This document shows, in pieces, positions 15,341 through 24,245 of a DNA stretch of 64,000 nt. Where the stretch lies: the NCBI GenBank assembly GCA_963712835.1, contig CAVQJJ010000008.1, positions 1-64,000 on the forward strand, given 5' to 3'. This DNA comes from DATARH01 sp963712835 (lineage in GTDB: Bacteria; Pseudomonadota; Alphaproteobacteria; ATCC43930; CGMCC-115725). Under the pieces are notes generated by a model, which was not told the DNA's origin, searched no databases, and was given only the letters and a program-made list of their open reading frames with translations. Numbering within the stretch: position 1 is the stretch's first letter; each line of letters begins with the position of its first letter. A program made the position numbers and the translations under genes.

Positions 15341-16753
15341 CTACTCGGCCGGGGCGCGGCGCACCTTCGCCAAAGACGGCTGCGCCGCCGCGTCGCTGGT
15401 GAGCTGGCTGTCGATCTCCTCGATCGAGCGGCCCTTGGTCTCGATCCCGAAGAGGAACGCGATGCCCGACAGGAACGACCAGAACGCGAGGAAGATCATT
15501 GCCGGCATGATGAAATCTAGCGAGGCCTTGGGGCTGACGAAATTGGACTGGCCGCAGATCAGCGCCAGGCCCAGCGGCCCGATCACCTTGCCAAGATTGC
15601 CGAGCCCATAGCCGAACCCCATACCACTGGCGCGCAGGCCCGCCGGCCAGATCTCGGCCGAATACGGCCCGATGATCGCGTAGGCGCCGTCGCCGAAGAA
15701 GCGTTGCGCCATCACGAACAGCCAGAACACCGACACGCCGCCGATCATCCCGGCGTAATAGACCCCGGCGAGGCACATGAAGATGCCGCCGCCCATGCCG
15801 ACAAGAAACCCGGCCGGCCGCCGCCCGATCGCGTCGCTGGCGTAGGAGCAGACGAGCCGACCGACAAAGCCGGTGACGCCGACCCAGATCATGAGCTGCG
15901 CTGCCTGCGCCGGGGTGATCTTGAGGATCAGCACCAGCAGCGTCGTCGCCCACATCAACAAGCCGATGCCGCTTGTCTGGCTGAGGCTCGTCAGCACCGA
16001 AACGGCCATGCTACGCGGGTATTTAAAGATTTCCGCCCACGGCGTGTGCGGCGTCTCCTCGATCGTCGCCGGCAGTGCGACATCCTTGGCGTCGATCATC
16101 AGCGCCCAGGCGACCGAGTTGCGCGCCTCCTCGACGCGGCCCTTGCGGATCAGCCAACGCGGCGATTCCGGCACCCACGCGCGGATCAAGAGCGTGATCA
16201 GCGCCGGCAGCAGGCCGATCGCGAAGAGGCCGCGCCAGCCGAATACCGGCGCGAGGAACGCGCCGAGAAACGCGCCAAAAATATTGCCGAGCGGCAAGCA
16301 CGACGTCACCAGCCCGCTAACCCAGCCGCGCTTGTAGGTCGGGATGAATTCCTGCACCAGCGGCAGGTCGACCGTGAACAGGCCCGACACGCCAAACCCG
16401 ACGAGAAACCGGCACGCGGTCAGATAGATCCAGCCGCCGGTATCGGGGGTCAGCGCCATCAGCCCGGTGGGGATCGAGAAATTGAGCGCGGTCAGGATGA
16501 AGACCTTGCGGCGTCCGACCTTGTCGGCCATCCAGCCCCAGAAGAACGCGCCCGGAATGGCGCCCATGCCGGCCGACAGCAGCACCATCGCCGATTGGCC
16601 GAAGGTCAGCTTCCACGGGCCGACGATGAAGGCCAGCACATAGCCGATCAGGTAGAAATCGAAGAAGTCGAGCATGTCGCCCAAAATTGCGGCGACGATG
16701 ATCTTCCACTGATTGATCGTGAGCCGCGTTTGCCGCTCGATCATATCCAACAT
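15341..16753 (-). CDS. MFS transporter (sugar/organic acid type)
   Basis: A 470-residue major facilitator with about twelve membrane segments. The start ATG at 16753 has GGAGGGG upstream; longer in-frame starts are not needed. Signatures: GDMLDFFDFYLIGYVLAFIV in helix 1, GWMADKVGRRKVFILTAL between helices 2 and 3, and the second-half match SDAIGRRPAGFLVGMGG. It resembles the metabolite:H+ symporters of the sugar/aromatic acid group. Transported compound unknown; the adjacent hydrolase suggests an ester- or amide-containing substrate or its product. Confidence 0.9.
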   Translation of the reverse strand: MLDMIERQTRLTINQWKIIVAAILGDMLDFFDFYLIGYVLAFIVGPWKLTFGQSAMVLLSAGMGAIPGAFFWGWMADKVGRRKVFILTALNFSIPTGLMALTPDTGGWIYLTACRFLVGFGVSGLFTVDLPLVQEFIPTYKRGWVSGLVTSCLPLGNIFGAFLGAFLAPVFGWRGLFAIGLLPALITLLIRAWVPESPRWLIRKGRVEEARNSVAWALMIDAKDVALPATIEETPHTPWAEIFKYPRSMAVSVLTSLSQTSGIGLLMWATTLLVLILKITPAQAAQLMIWVGVTGFVGRLVCSYASDAIGRRPAGFLVGMGGGIFMCLAGVYYAGMIGGVSVFWLFVMAQRFFGDGAYAIIGPYSAEIWPAGLRASGMGFGYGLGNLGKVIGPLGLALICGQSNFVSPKASLDFIMPAMIFLAFWSFLSGIAFLFGIETKGRSIEEIDSQLTSDAAAQPSLAKVRRAPAE

Positions 16754-16955
16754 GCGTTTTCCCCTCCGGGCGCGCTGCTCTGCGTCGCCAGGTCTATTGT
16801 CGCGACGTGATTCCGGCCCTGTCCGCATGTCGTGAATTGCCGCGACCATAGCGTAAAGCGGCGGATTCGCAAATTCTTCGGGAAGCGGTATAAGCTCGCG
16901 GCCGAGGGGGCTCGCGGCGAATCCTGACGCGCCTCATCCGGCGAGGGAGCAAACG

Positions 16956-17903
16956 ATGAAGCTATTGTATTTCAACGATTTCAAGCTGGGCGTGCTGAAG
17001 GGCGACCAAGTCGTCGACGTCAGCGCCGAGGTCGCGGGGATCGCCCATACCGGGCCGGGCGATTTGATGAACAGCCTGATCGAGCATTGGGACGGCTACA
17101 AGGGCCGGCTCGAGGCGGCGGTCGCCAAGGGCAGCGGCGTGCCGGTGTCAAGCGTCCGCATCCGCCCACCGGTGCCCGGCCCGCGCACGATCGACTGCAT
17201 GGCCGTCAACTACATGGAAGACGGTACGCGCAGCGCGCCGGCGCCGATCAACGCCTTCCACAAGAGCCCGAGCGCGATCATCGGCCAGGGTGACACGATG
17301 GTGCTGCCCGATGTGCCGGCGGCGATCTTCGAGGGCGAGGCCGAGATGGCCGCGGTCATCGGCAAGAAGTGCACCAACGTCAGCGAAGCGCAGGCGCTGA
17401 GCCATGTCTTCGGCTACATGAACTTCATCGACGGTTCCGCGCGCGGTCTGCCGCCGCCGGGCAATGTGTTCTTCCAGATGAAGAGCCGCGACACCTTCGC
17501 GCCGATCGGGCCCTATCTCGTCACCGCCGACGAGGTCAAGAACCCGCAGAAGCTGCAGATCAAGCTGTGGAATAACGGCGTCATCCAGCAGAACTTCAAC
17601 ACCGACGACATGGGCCACAATATCGCCAAGTCGATCGCCTGGCTGTCGTCGATCCACACGCTGCTGCCAGGCGACATCGTCGCCACCGGCACCAACCATC
17701 GCGGGCTCAACCCGTTCATGGACGGCGACACGATCGAACTCGAAACCGAAGGGCTCGGCCGGTTGAAGTTCAACATCAAGGACGAGTTCAAACGGACCTG
17801 GGCGCGCAAGACCCGGCTGCAGTGCCATGAAGAGGCGAGGGAGAAGACCCCGGGCGCATACCCCGACTTCACCCCGCAGCTCACCGGCAAATACGCGAAG
17901 TGA
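16956..17903 (+). CDS. fumarylacetoacetate hydrolase (FAH) family protein
   Basis: A 315-residue FAH-superfamily enzyme. The core shows RTIDCMAVNYMEDG, FHKSPSAIIGQGDTMVLPD, then IFEGEAEMAAVIGKKC with the metal-binding acidic residues, and GDIVATGTNHRGLNPFMDGD. Members hydrolyse or hydrate 2-keto acids and beta-diketones, including acylpyruvates and 2-keto-3-deoxy sugar acids. The dehydratase gene downstream on the same strand supports a shared catabolic route. Start ATG 16956 has a weak GAGGGA site. C-terminal extension of about 35 residues (CHEEAREKTPGAYPDF) is longer than the minimal family. Confidence 0.9.
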   Translation: MKLLYFNDFKLGVLKGDQVVDVSAEVAGIAHTGPGDLMNSLIEHWDGYKGRLEAAVAKGSGVPVSSVRIRPPVPGPRTIDCMAVNYMEDGTRSAPAPINAFHKSPSAIIGQGDTMVLPDVPAAIFEGEAEMAAVIGKKCTNVSEAQALSHVFGYMNFIDGSARGLPPPGNVFFQMKSRDTFAPIGPYLVTADEVKNPQKLQIKLWNNGVIQQNFNTDDMGHNIAKSIAWLSSIHTLLPGDIVATGTNHRGLNPFMDGDTIELETEGLGRLKFNIKDEFKRTWARKTRLQCHEEAREKTPGAYPDFTPQLTGKYAK

Positions 17904-17909
17904 CATGAT

Positions 17910-18041
17910 ACCCCTCTCCGCCCATTGGGGGGAGAGGGAGGGGCCCATTGCGGAGCAATGGGAGGGTGAGGTGGGCATCTTCGGACGCCTCTGGAAATCC
18001 CCCACCTCACCCCCACCCTCTCCGCCCCGAGGGTGGAGAGG
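17910..18041. repeat. Palindromic repeat cluster between FAH and dehydratase genes
   Basis: Several nested inverted repeats: CCCTCTCC with GGAGAGGG, CCCATTGC-GGA-GCAATGGG at 17944-17962, and GGTGAGGTGGG (17965-17975) with CCCACCTCACC (18001-18011). Same family as the elements near 23579 and inside mtaB. In mRNA it would form a long hairpin between the two genes. Confidence 0.7.
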
Positions 18042-18062
18042 GCGTTCCTTCAGAGGCGCCCC

Positions 18063-19760
18063 ATGAAAAAACTTCGCTCCGACATCACCCGCGACGGGCT
18101 GCACCGCACGCCGCATCGCGCCTTTATGCGCGCGATGGGGCTCGACGACGCGGCGATCGCCAAGCCGATGATCGGCGTCGTCTCGATGAAGGGCGAGCAG
18201 ACGCCGTGCAACATGACGCACGGCTTTCAGGTCGAGGCGGCCAAGGAAGGCGTCGCCGAAGCCGGCGGCACGCCGCGCGAGTTCACCACGATCTCGGTCT
18301 CGGACGGGATCAGCATGAACCACGAGGGCATGAAGTTTTCGCTGGTCTCGCGCGAGCTGATCGCCGACTCGATCGAGGCGGTGGTGCACGGCCTCGCCTA
18401 TGACGGGCTCGTCGGCTTTGGCGGCTGCGACAAGACCCTGCCCGGCGTGATGATGGGCATGGTGCGCTGCAACGTGCCGTCGGTGTTCATCTATGGCGGC
18501 GCGGCGCTGCCCGGCCGGTTTGAGGGCAAGGACGTCACCATCCTCGATTCCTACGAGGCCATCGGCGCGGTGATGACCGGCGACATGGACGAGGCGACGC
18601 TCGCCCGGCTGGAGCGCGCCTGTCTGCCGAGCGTCGGCGCCTGCGCCGGCCAGTTCACCGCCAACACCATGGGCATGGTGTCGGAGGCGCTGGGCCTCAG
18701 CATGCCCAATGTATCGATGATCCCCGGCGTCTATGCCGAGCGCGCCGGCCACGCACGCCGCGCCGGGGCGGTGGTGATGCGCGCGATCATGGGCAACGGG
18801 CCGCGCCCGCGCGACATCGTCACCAGGAAGGCGCTGGAAAACGCCTGCGCCATCGTCGCCGCGACCGGGGGCTCGACCAACGCCGCGCTGCACATTCCGG
18901 CGATCGCGCACGAGGCCGGCATCGCCTTCGACATGGACGATGTCGCCGCGGTGTTCGCGCGGACCCCGCTGATCGCCGATCTGCGCCCCGGCGGCCGCTT
19001 CACCGCGAAAGACGTGCACGACATTGGCGGGACTGCGGTCATCATCCGCGCGCTGATCGAATGGGGCGCGATCGACGGTACATGCCTAACGGTCAGTGGT
19101 GAGACCTTGGCCCAGCTCTATGGGGCTGCGGCAGCGCCCGACGGCGCGGTGGTACGCGCCGCCGGGCAGGCCATCGCTCCGGATGGCGGCGTCGCGGTGC
19201 TGAAGGGCAACCTTTGTCCCGACGGCGCGCTCATCAAAGTCGCCGGCTTGAAGACGCTAATGCATGAAGGGCCAGCGCGGGTCTTCGAAAGCGAGCAGGA
19301 CTGCGCCCGCGCGGTCGAGGCGCGCGACTATCGCGCGGGCGATGTGCTTGTCATCCGCAACGAAGGCCCGGTCGGCGGGCCGGGTATGCAGGAGATGCTC
19401 GGCGTCACGGCGCTGATCTATGGTCAGAAAATGGGCGAGCAGGTCGCGCTGGTCACTGATGGCCGCTTCTCGGGCGCGACGCGCGGTATCTGCGTCGGCT
19501 ACGTCGCGCCGGAGGCGGCGATCGGTGGCCCACTAGCACTGGTGCGCGACGGAGATTCGGTCCGCATCGACTGCACGGCGCGCAGCATGGAACTGCTGGT
19601 TGCCGATGACGAGCTGGCGCGCCGCCGCGCGCAGTGGAAGCCGCCGGCACCGCGCCACCGTGCGGGTCTGCTTGCCAAGTACGCCGCCCAGGTCGGCCAG
19701 GCCAACAAGGGCGCTGTCACGCATGCCGGCGGCGCCGAATGGCCATGGTTCGACCGCTGA
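18063..19760 (+). CDS. dihydroxy-acid dehydratase (IlvD/Edd family)
   Basis: A 565-residue dehydratase with the three iron-sulfur cysteine motifs: QTPCNMTHGF, GFGGCDKTLPG and SVGACAGQFTANTMG. Also SVSDGISMNHEGM and TDGRFSGATRGICVGYVAPE near the C terminus. IlvD makes 2-ketoisovalerate and 2-keto-3-methylvalerate in branched-chain synthesis; relatives act on sugar acids. Its place after an FAH gene and before an MFS transporter, away from other ilv genes, leaves a sugar-acid role possible. ATG 18063 chosen; upstream in-frame codons fall in the palindromic repeat. Confidence 0.88.
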   Translation: MKKLRSDITRDGLHRTPHRAFMRAMGLDDAAIAKPMIGVVSMKGEQTPCNMTHGFQVEAAKEGVAEAGGTPREFTTISVSDGISMNHEGMKFSLVSRELIADSIEAVVHGLAYDGLVGFGGCDKTLPGVMMGMVRCNVPSVFIYGGAALPGRFEGKDVTILDSYEAIGAVMTGDMDEATLARLERACLPSVGACAGQFTANTMGMVSEALGLSMPNVSMIPGVYAERAGHARRAGAVVMRAIMGNGPRPRDIVTRKALENACAIVAATGGSTNAALHIPAIAHEAGIAFDMDDVAAVFARTPLIADLRPGGRFTAKDVHDIGGTAVIIRALIEWGAIDGTCLTVSGETLAQLYGAAAAPDGAVVRAAGQAIAPDGGVAVLKGNLCPDGALIKVAGLKTLMHEGPARVFESEQDCARAVEARDYRAGDVLVIRNEGPVGGPGMQEMLGVTALIYGQKMGEQVALVTDGRFSGATRGICVGYVAPEAAIGGPLALVRDGDSVRIDCTARSMELLVADDELARRRAQWKPPAPRHRAGLLAKYAAQVGQANKGAVTHAGGAEWPWFDR

Positions 19761-19874
19761 TCGGACGGTCTACGGGGACCAGCTCTCGCCATCATTCCCG
19801 CCTATCCGATTAAGATATGTTATGCTCCTTTCTAATGGTCGCACGTCGCGGCCCAATTGGGAGGAGCAGTACCT

Positions 19875-21215
19875 GTGGACGCCATCGAAAAATCGGCGAT
19901 GCGCAAGATTTACCTGCGCCTGTTACCGTTCGCGCTGTTCAGCTATCTGCTTGCATATATCGACCGGATCAACGCGAGCTTCGCGGCGCTGACGATGCGC
20001 GGCGACCTCCATTTGACAGCCACGGCATACGGCTTCGCCGTGGGCACGTTCTACTGGGGCTATTTCCTCTTCGAGGTGCCGAGCAACGTCGTGCTCGAAA
20101 AAGTCGGCGCGCGGCTGTGGATCGCCCGGATCATGATCAGTTGGGGCATCCTTGCCGGTTTGACCGGAATGGTCGCGCCCTTTGCGTCGTGGACCGGAGT
20201 TTCGAATGCGACCTCGTTTGGGCTTATTCGCTTTCTCCTCGGCGCCGCCGAAGCCGGTTTCTTCCCCGGCATCGTACTCTACTTTACCTACTGGTTTCCG
20301 ACCTACCATCATGCCCGCATCGTCTCCGGCTTTCTGGTCGGGTTGCCGATCGCCGTCGCGGCCGGCGCGCCGGTTTCTACGGCGTTGCTAGGCTTGAACG
20401 GGCTGTTCGGCCTAGCCGGCTGGCAGATCATGTATATCGCCGAGGGCATTCCGACCGTGATCATCGGGCTCGTCACCCTCTTCGTGCTGACCGACAGGCC
20501 GGCGCAGGCGAAATTCCTCACCGACGCGGAAAAAGCCTGGCTCACCGCCAAGCTCGCATCCGAACGCACAGCCAAGGAGGCGGTGCGCAAATTCAGCTTC
20601 CTCGAATCGTTCTATAACCCCAAGGTGCTACTGCTCTCGCTCAACTATTTCGGCATCGTCGTCGCCAGCCTCGGCATCCTCTTTTTCGTCCCCCAGATGA
20701 TCAAGGACATTGGCGTCAAGGAGAATATGACCGTCGGCTGGCTGACCATGATCCCCTATGTGAGCGGCGGCATCGGCCTGGTTGGCTGGGGCATGATCTC
20801 CGACCGGATGAACGAGCGGCGCTGGAACCTGCTCGGCGCCTGCGCGGTCTCGACCATCGGCCTCGTCATCGCCGCCGCGACGACGGGCACGTGGTGGTCG
20901 CTGGTCGGCCTGTGCATCGCGACCTTCGGCTTCTACGGATCGAAGGGCCCGTTCTGGTCGATGCCGCCGATGTTCATGACCGGCACCGCCGCGGCGGCTT
21001 CGATCGCCTGGATCAATTCGATCGGCAATCTCGGCGGGTTTTTCGGGCCGTGGTATGTCGGCGTGGTCAAGGATTGGACCGGCACTTACGCGGGCGGCAT
21101 TTACGGTCTGGCATTTCTCTGTCTGATCTCTGCGATCGTCTGCGCGCTGTTCCTCGAAATCCCCAACCCCGCGGCGAAAGCCGGGGCGGCGGAGGAAGCG
21201 GCGGCGACCGCCTAA
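19875..21215 (+). CDS. MFS transporter (anion:cation symporter type)
   Basis: A 446-residue major facilitator. GTG 19875 is chosen because GGAGGAG lies nine bases upstream. Signatures: LPFALFSYLLAYIDRINASF in helix 1, FEVPSNVVLEKVGARLWIAR, RFLLGAAEAGFFPGIVLYFT and YWFPTYHHARIVSGFLVGL, all typical of the ACS family that imports phthalate, tartrate, glucarate, galactonate or 4-hydroxyphenylacetate. It follows the dehydratase gene on the same strand, so a sugar acid or aromatic acid is a reasonable guess for the cargo. Confidence 0.92.
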   Translation: MDAIEKSAMRKIYLRLLPFALFSYLLAYIDRINASFAALTMRGDLHLTATAYGFAVGTFYWGYFLFEVPSNVVLEKVGARLWIARIMISWGILAGLTGMVAPFASWTGVSNATSFGLIRFLLGAAEAGFFPGIVLYFTYWFPTYHHARIVSGFLVGLPIAVAAGAPVSTALLGLNGLFGLAGWQIMYIAEGIPTVIIGLVTLFVLTDRPAQAKFLTDAEKAWLTAKLASERTAKEAVRKFSFLESFYNPKVLLLSLNYFGIVVASLGILFFVPQMIKDIGVKENMTVGWLTMIPYVSGGIGLVGWGMISDRMNERRWNLLGACAVSTIGLVIAAATTGTWWSLVGLCIATFGFYGSKGPFWSMPPMFMTGTAAAASIAWINSIGNLGGFFGPWYVGVVKDWTGTYAGGIYGLAFLCLISAIVCALFLEIPNPAAKAGAAEEAAATA

Positions 21216-21222
21216 GGGCCGT

Positions 21223-21486
21223 CTAGGAGCGGGCGCCTTCCGGCAGCGCCAACAGCGTTTCCGGCTGGAGCCCGTCGCCCGCGCCCTTCAGGTATTTGCT
21301 GCCGTATTTGCTGACCGCGACGATGACCGGAAGGTCGCGCCCGCGGGCTTTGACGTAAAAGCTCCAGCGCCCGGCTTCGATCGCGTCGATCGCTCGGTCC
21401 TGGCTGATCCGCCAGTGGGCGCCATCTGCATTGACCCCGCCAAAGCCGAGAAGCCGCCGGTCGTGGTTCACCAGGTCGGAGCGCAT
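21223..21486 (-). CDS. DUF3892 domain-containing protein
   Basis: An 87-residue protein with the DUF3892 pattern GFGGVNADGAHWRISQDRAI, then AIEAGRWSFYV and VIVAVSKYGSKYLKGAGDG ending in LLALPEG. Function unknown; the domain is small and widespread. It converges on the MFS gene and lies downstream of the Rieske oxygenase gene on the same strand, with a 133-base gap. ATG 21486 has no clear ribosome site; a GTG at 21528 is the alternative. Confidence 0.8.
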   Translation of the reverse strand: MRSDLVNHDRRLLGFGGVNADGAHWRISQDRAIDAIEAGRWSFYVKARGRDLPVIVAVSKYGSKYLKGAGDGLQPETLLALPEGARS

Positions 21487-21619
21487 AACGCACGAAATGC
21501 AGTATCGCCCAGGTACCGCTGACCGCACCGCCGACCATCCTCCAACGCCAACAGCGAGATTAATCTACCAGAAGCAGCGGCGAGACGTGAGCGGCGAACG
21601 TCCGACGCTATTCTCCATG

Positions 21620-22933
21620 CTACTCGGCCGCCTGGGCCAGCGGCGGGCGGCGCACAGCCGCGAGCGCTTCCTCGTAGAGCTCGACCCAGTCGCGGTCGTT
21701 CGGCGCGATGATCTCGCCCGAGCGCACCGCAGCGGCCGTTTCCGGGTCGTCGACCAGCGGCGGAACGGTGCCGTGCTCCCTCAATGCCCAGGCCGCCTCG
21801 TAGAGCCGGCGGCGGGTCACCACGATCATCCGGTCGCTCGGCACCAGGTGCTCGAGCGTGCGGTCGGCGATCGCATCGCCGCTTTCGGTCATCGCCGAAT
21901 CCTGCGGGAAGAGCCCGCTGATCCCGGAGAAGCTCTCCGTCCGTTGCATCTCGCGGTCGATCAAGTAGTCGTTCTTCGCGCTCGCCACGGTGCGCCAACG
22001 GCCGAACCAGTCGGTGGTGTTGGGCTGCATCGGGCTTTCGCGAAAGAGATGCGGGATTTGCGAGCCGTCGAGCTTGTGCAACAAGGGCGGGGTCGCGCCC
22101 TTCCACATCAGCGTGAAGACCATGGTGTGGGTGTCGTCCATCGGGATCCACCCTTGCGCCAGGACGTTGCCGGCGATCGGTCCATTGGGGAACAGCGTCC
22201 AGAACGGCATCACCATGTGCGCATAGCGGTAGTAAAAATGACCCGCCGTCGCCGCGCGGTAGGCCGCGTACATCGTGCCCCAATCGGTCGTCTTCACCTG
22301 GTATTGCGCCGCGCGATCGAGCAGCTGCCAGCGCTCCATGTGATCGGGATCGACCTCGTCCGGCGCGACCTTGCCGACATGGAGAAAGGTGAAATGCGCG
22401 GTGTCGACATCGCCTTCGAGCGCCTGCAGCCAGTTGCACTCGCGCTGGCGGCAGAACAGCGCGGTCTCCTCCGGCGGCGACAGCAAGGCCTCGATCGCCG
22501 GCAGCGGCGGCGCCTCGGCGCGCTCGCCCATATAGACGTAGACGAGCCCGTTGCGCTCGGCGGTTTTGTAGGCGCGTGCCCTAACGTGACTCGCGAGGTC
22601 GTGCTGGCCCGGCACATTGGGCATGTCGAGGCAGTTGCCGTCAGTGTCGAACTTCCAGCCGTGATAGGCGCAGCGCAGCCCGCCTTCCTCGTTGCGGCCG
22701 AAGAACAGCGAGGCGCAGCGGTGCGGGCAGCGATGATCGAAGACGCCGATCTTGCCGGCGCTGTCGCGGAACGCGATCAGCTTCTCGCCGAGCAGCATAA
22801 GCCGCAGCGGATCGCCATCGGCTTTCAATTCCGACGACAGGCAGGCGGGGATCCAGTATTGCCGCAGCAGCGCGCCCATCGGCGTGCCGGGGCCGATCCG
22901 GGTGAGGAACTCGTTTTCGGCTGCGGTGGTCAT
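21620..22933 (-). CDS. Rieske non-heme iron oxygenase, large (alpha) subunit
   Basis: A 437-residue aromatic-ring oxygenase of the phthalate 4,5-dioxygenase type. The Rieske cluster ligands are C69-P-H71 and C88-A-Y-H91 in HRCPHRCASLFFGR and GLRCAYHGWKFDTDG. The catalytic iron region is around WLQALEGDVDTAHFTFLHVG with D and H. Such enzymes need a reductase; none is adjacent. Substrate unknown, probably an aromatic acid. Start ATG at 22933; the upstream spacer holds two strong dyads that could be operator sites. Confidence 0.92.
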   Translation of the reverse strand: MTTAAENEFLTRIGPGTPMGALLRQYWIPACLSSELKADGDPLRLMLLGEKLIAFRDSAGKIGVFDHRCPHRCASLFFGRNEEGGLRCAYHGWKFDTDGNCLDMPNVPGQHDLASHVRARAYKTAERNGLVYVYMGERAEAPPLPAIEALLSPPEETALFCRQRECNWLQALEGDVDTAHFTFLHVGKVAPDEVDPDHMERWQLLDRAAQYQVKTTDWGTMYAAYRAATAGHFYYRYAHMVMPFWTLFPNGPIAGNVLAQGWIPMDDTHTMVFTLMWKGATPPLLHKLDGSQIPHLFRESPMQPNTTDWFGRWRTVASAKNDYLIDREMQRTESFSGISGLFPQDSAMTESGDAIADRTLEHLVPSDRMIVVTRRRLYEAAWALREHGTVPPLVDDPETAAAVRSGEIIAPNDRDWVELYEEALAAVRRPPLAQAAE

Positions 22934-23020
22934 GTGGGCGCCCTCCGGTCACGTCGATTGTCGGCGCAATATCCGCGCCAGCGCAAGAGAAGCGGCGTTG
23001 CCGCGCTGCGTCATGATTAT

Positions 23021-23072
23021 CAGGAGGTTCACCTCCTGTTATCCACCTGTTATCGGGCGTGATAACAGGTGG
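23021..23072. promoter_or_regulatory. Pair of perfect dyads upstream of the Rieske oxygenase gene
   Basis: CAGGAGGT-TC-ACCTCCTG occupies 23021-23038. CCACCTGTTATC (23043-23054) and GATAACAGGTGG (23061-23072) form a perfect 12-bp inverted repeat with loop GGGCGT. The motif CCTGTTATC occurs in both. They lie 88-139 bases before the Rieske start, as expected for an operator; a hairpin role is also possible. Confidence 0.5.
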
Positions 23073-23379
23073 TGGCGTCTTGCTGATATCGAGGAACAAT
23101 GCACAATAAAAAATATAAGCAGAAACCTTCCCGTAACAGAACAAATAGGGAACCGATCTGCTGCTTCAAGGCCCGCGGCTTAGCACCGACGGCCTTGAAC
23201 CACTTACGCGCCTTCAACCATGGCTGCGCGCCGAGGTGATCTTGGGCGTGCTCCCGCTCTGCTTGACAGCATCAGGAATGCTCGTTACCCCCGGTTCCGA
23301 GAATTCTTCAACAATGCGGCCGAGTGCGTAACGTCGTACAAAAAAGAGCTTTTTTGCTCCTAGGGACATTGGGGGAGGA

Positions 23380-23549
23380 ATGGACATGGCAACTCTCACC
23401 AATGTGAAGATACCTAGCGGTCGGCGGTGCAGCGCGGGCTTGCGGCCGGCGCCAATCTGCCGCCCGATCCCGCGACGCTGTCAGACGAGGAAAAAGCCGC
23501 GATCCACAAGCGCATGTACAACCAGCGCGTCATTCCTGTGTCGGCATAA
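23380..23549 (+). pseudogene. Possible short gene remnant
   Basis: A good ribosome site (GGGGGAGGA) precedes ATG 23380, giving MDMATLTNVKIPSGRR. A different frame then gives AANLPPD-like text: LPPDPATLSDEEKAAIHKRM followed by YNQRVIPVSA and a stop at about 23549, which reads like a genuine protein C terminus. The two parts are in different frames with a TAG between, so this may be the fused ends of a deleted gene. No family recognised. Confidence 0.3.
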
Positions 23550-23578
23550 GCCTTCACGCGCATCGTCCCGGCGATCCG

Positions 23579-23645
23579 ACCCCCATCCGCTTGCCGCTTG
23601 CGCGGCGCGCTCCCTCCCCCGCCAGCCGGGGAGGGTTGGGGTGGA
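23579..23645. repeat. Palindromic repeat before the Nudix gene
   Basis: CCCTCCCC-CGCCAGC-CGGGGAGGG forms the core hairpin, flanked by CCCCATCC and TTGGGGTGG arms. Same family as the repeats at 17910-18041 and 26250-26377. It ends 15 bases before the GTG chosen as the Nudix start. Confidence 0.65.
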
Positions 23646-23660
23646 GGCTTTGGGCAACCC

Positions 23661-24245
23661 GTGAGCGATACCCGGCCCCCTCCCCCGCCGCCGCATCCAT
23701 TCAGCCGCGCCATTCCGGAAGGTGACAGTCGCGAGCAACTCGTGTGCGGCGAATGCGGGTTTGTGCTTTACGACAACCCGAAGATCGTCGTCGGCTCGGT
23801 GGCGCGCTGGGGCGACAAGATTTTGATGTGCCGGCGCGCAATCGATCCTCGCCGCGGGTTCTGGACATTGCCGGCGGGATATCTCGAGCTCAACGAGTCG
23901 ACCCGCGCCGGCGCCGAGCGCGAGGCCTGGGAAGAGTCGCACGCCAAAATTGCAATCGAAGGCCTGCTGGCGATCTACGATATCCCGCGCCTCAGCCAGG
24001 TTCAGCTGATCTATCGCGCGCGACTGGTTGACGACAGCATCAGCGCCGGACCCGAAAGTCTCGAAGTCGGGCTGTTCGGCTGGGACGAAATCCCGTGGGA
24101 CGACATCGCCTTCGCCTCGGTGCGCTGGGCGCTCGGGCACGAGAAGGAAGTGCAAGCGACCGGCGACTTAACGCCGCGGAGCAACCCGATGCCAGCCGAT
24201 CCCAGTACACCCCCTGCCGACCCGACGGCGCCGCAGGGCCTGTAA
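23661..24245 (+). CDS. Nudix hydrolase
   Basis: A 194-residue Nudix protein. The Nudix box is GYLELNESTRAGAEREAWEE (G-x5-E-x7-R-E-x2-E-E), which binds Mg2+ and cleaves nucleoside diphosphate-linked compounds. Before it, VCGECGFVLYDNPKIVVGSV is the second half of the zinc-ribbon found in this subgroup; the usual first CxxC pair is missing, so zinc binding is doubtful. Start GTG 23661 is chosen because upstream sequence is a palindromic repeat. Proline-rich ends are likely disordered. Substrate unknown; NADH or ADP-ribose are common for the subgroup. Confidence 0.88.
   Translation: MSDTRPPPPPPHPFSRAIPEGDSREQLVCGECGFVLYDNPKIVVGSVARWGDKILMCRRAIDPRRGFWTLPAGYLELNESTRAGAEREAWEESHAKIAIEGLLAIYDIPRLSQVQLIYRARLVDDSISAGPESLEVGLFGWDEIPWDDIAFASVRWALGHEKEVQATGDLTPRSNPMPADPSTPPADPTAPQGL

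Larger units (their letters stand above)
22934..23660. other. 727-base spacer with dyads, an AT-rich stretch and a gene remnant
   Basis: Between the Rieske and Nudix genes I see no intact gene. The left part holds the dyads at 23021-23072, followed by an AT-rich stretch (about 23095-23150) that could carry a promoter. The middle has a G+C-rich section without a convincing frame. The right part has a possible gene remnant (23380-23549) and a palindromic repeat (23579-23645). Confidence 0.6.

Noticed and set aside
17148..19019. 623-residue minus-strand open frame
   Set aside because: Antisense to the FAH and dehydratase genes; text is histidine/arginine-rich with no motif, a typical shadow in GC-rich DNA.
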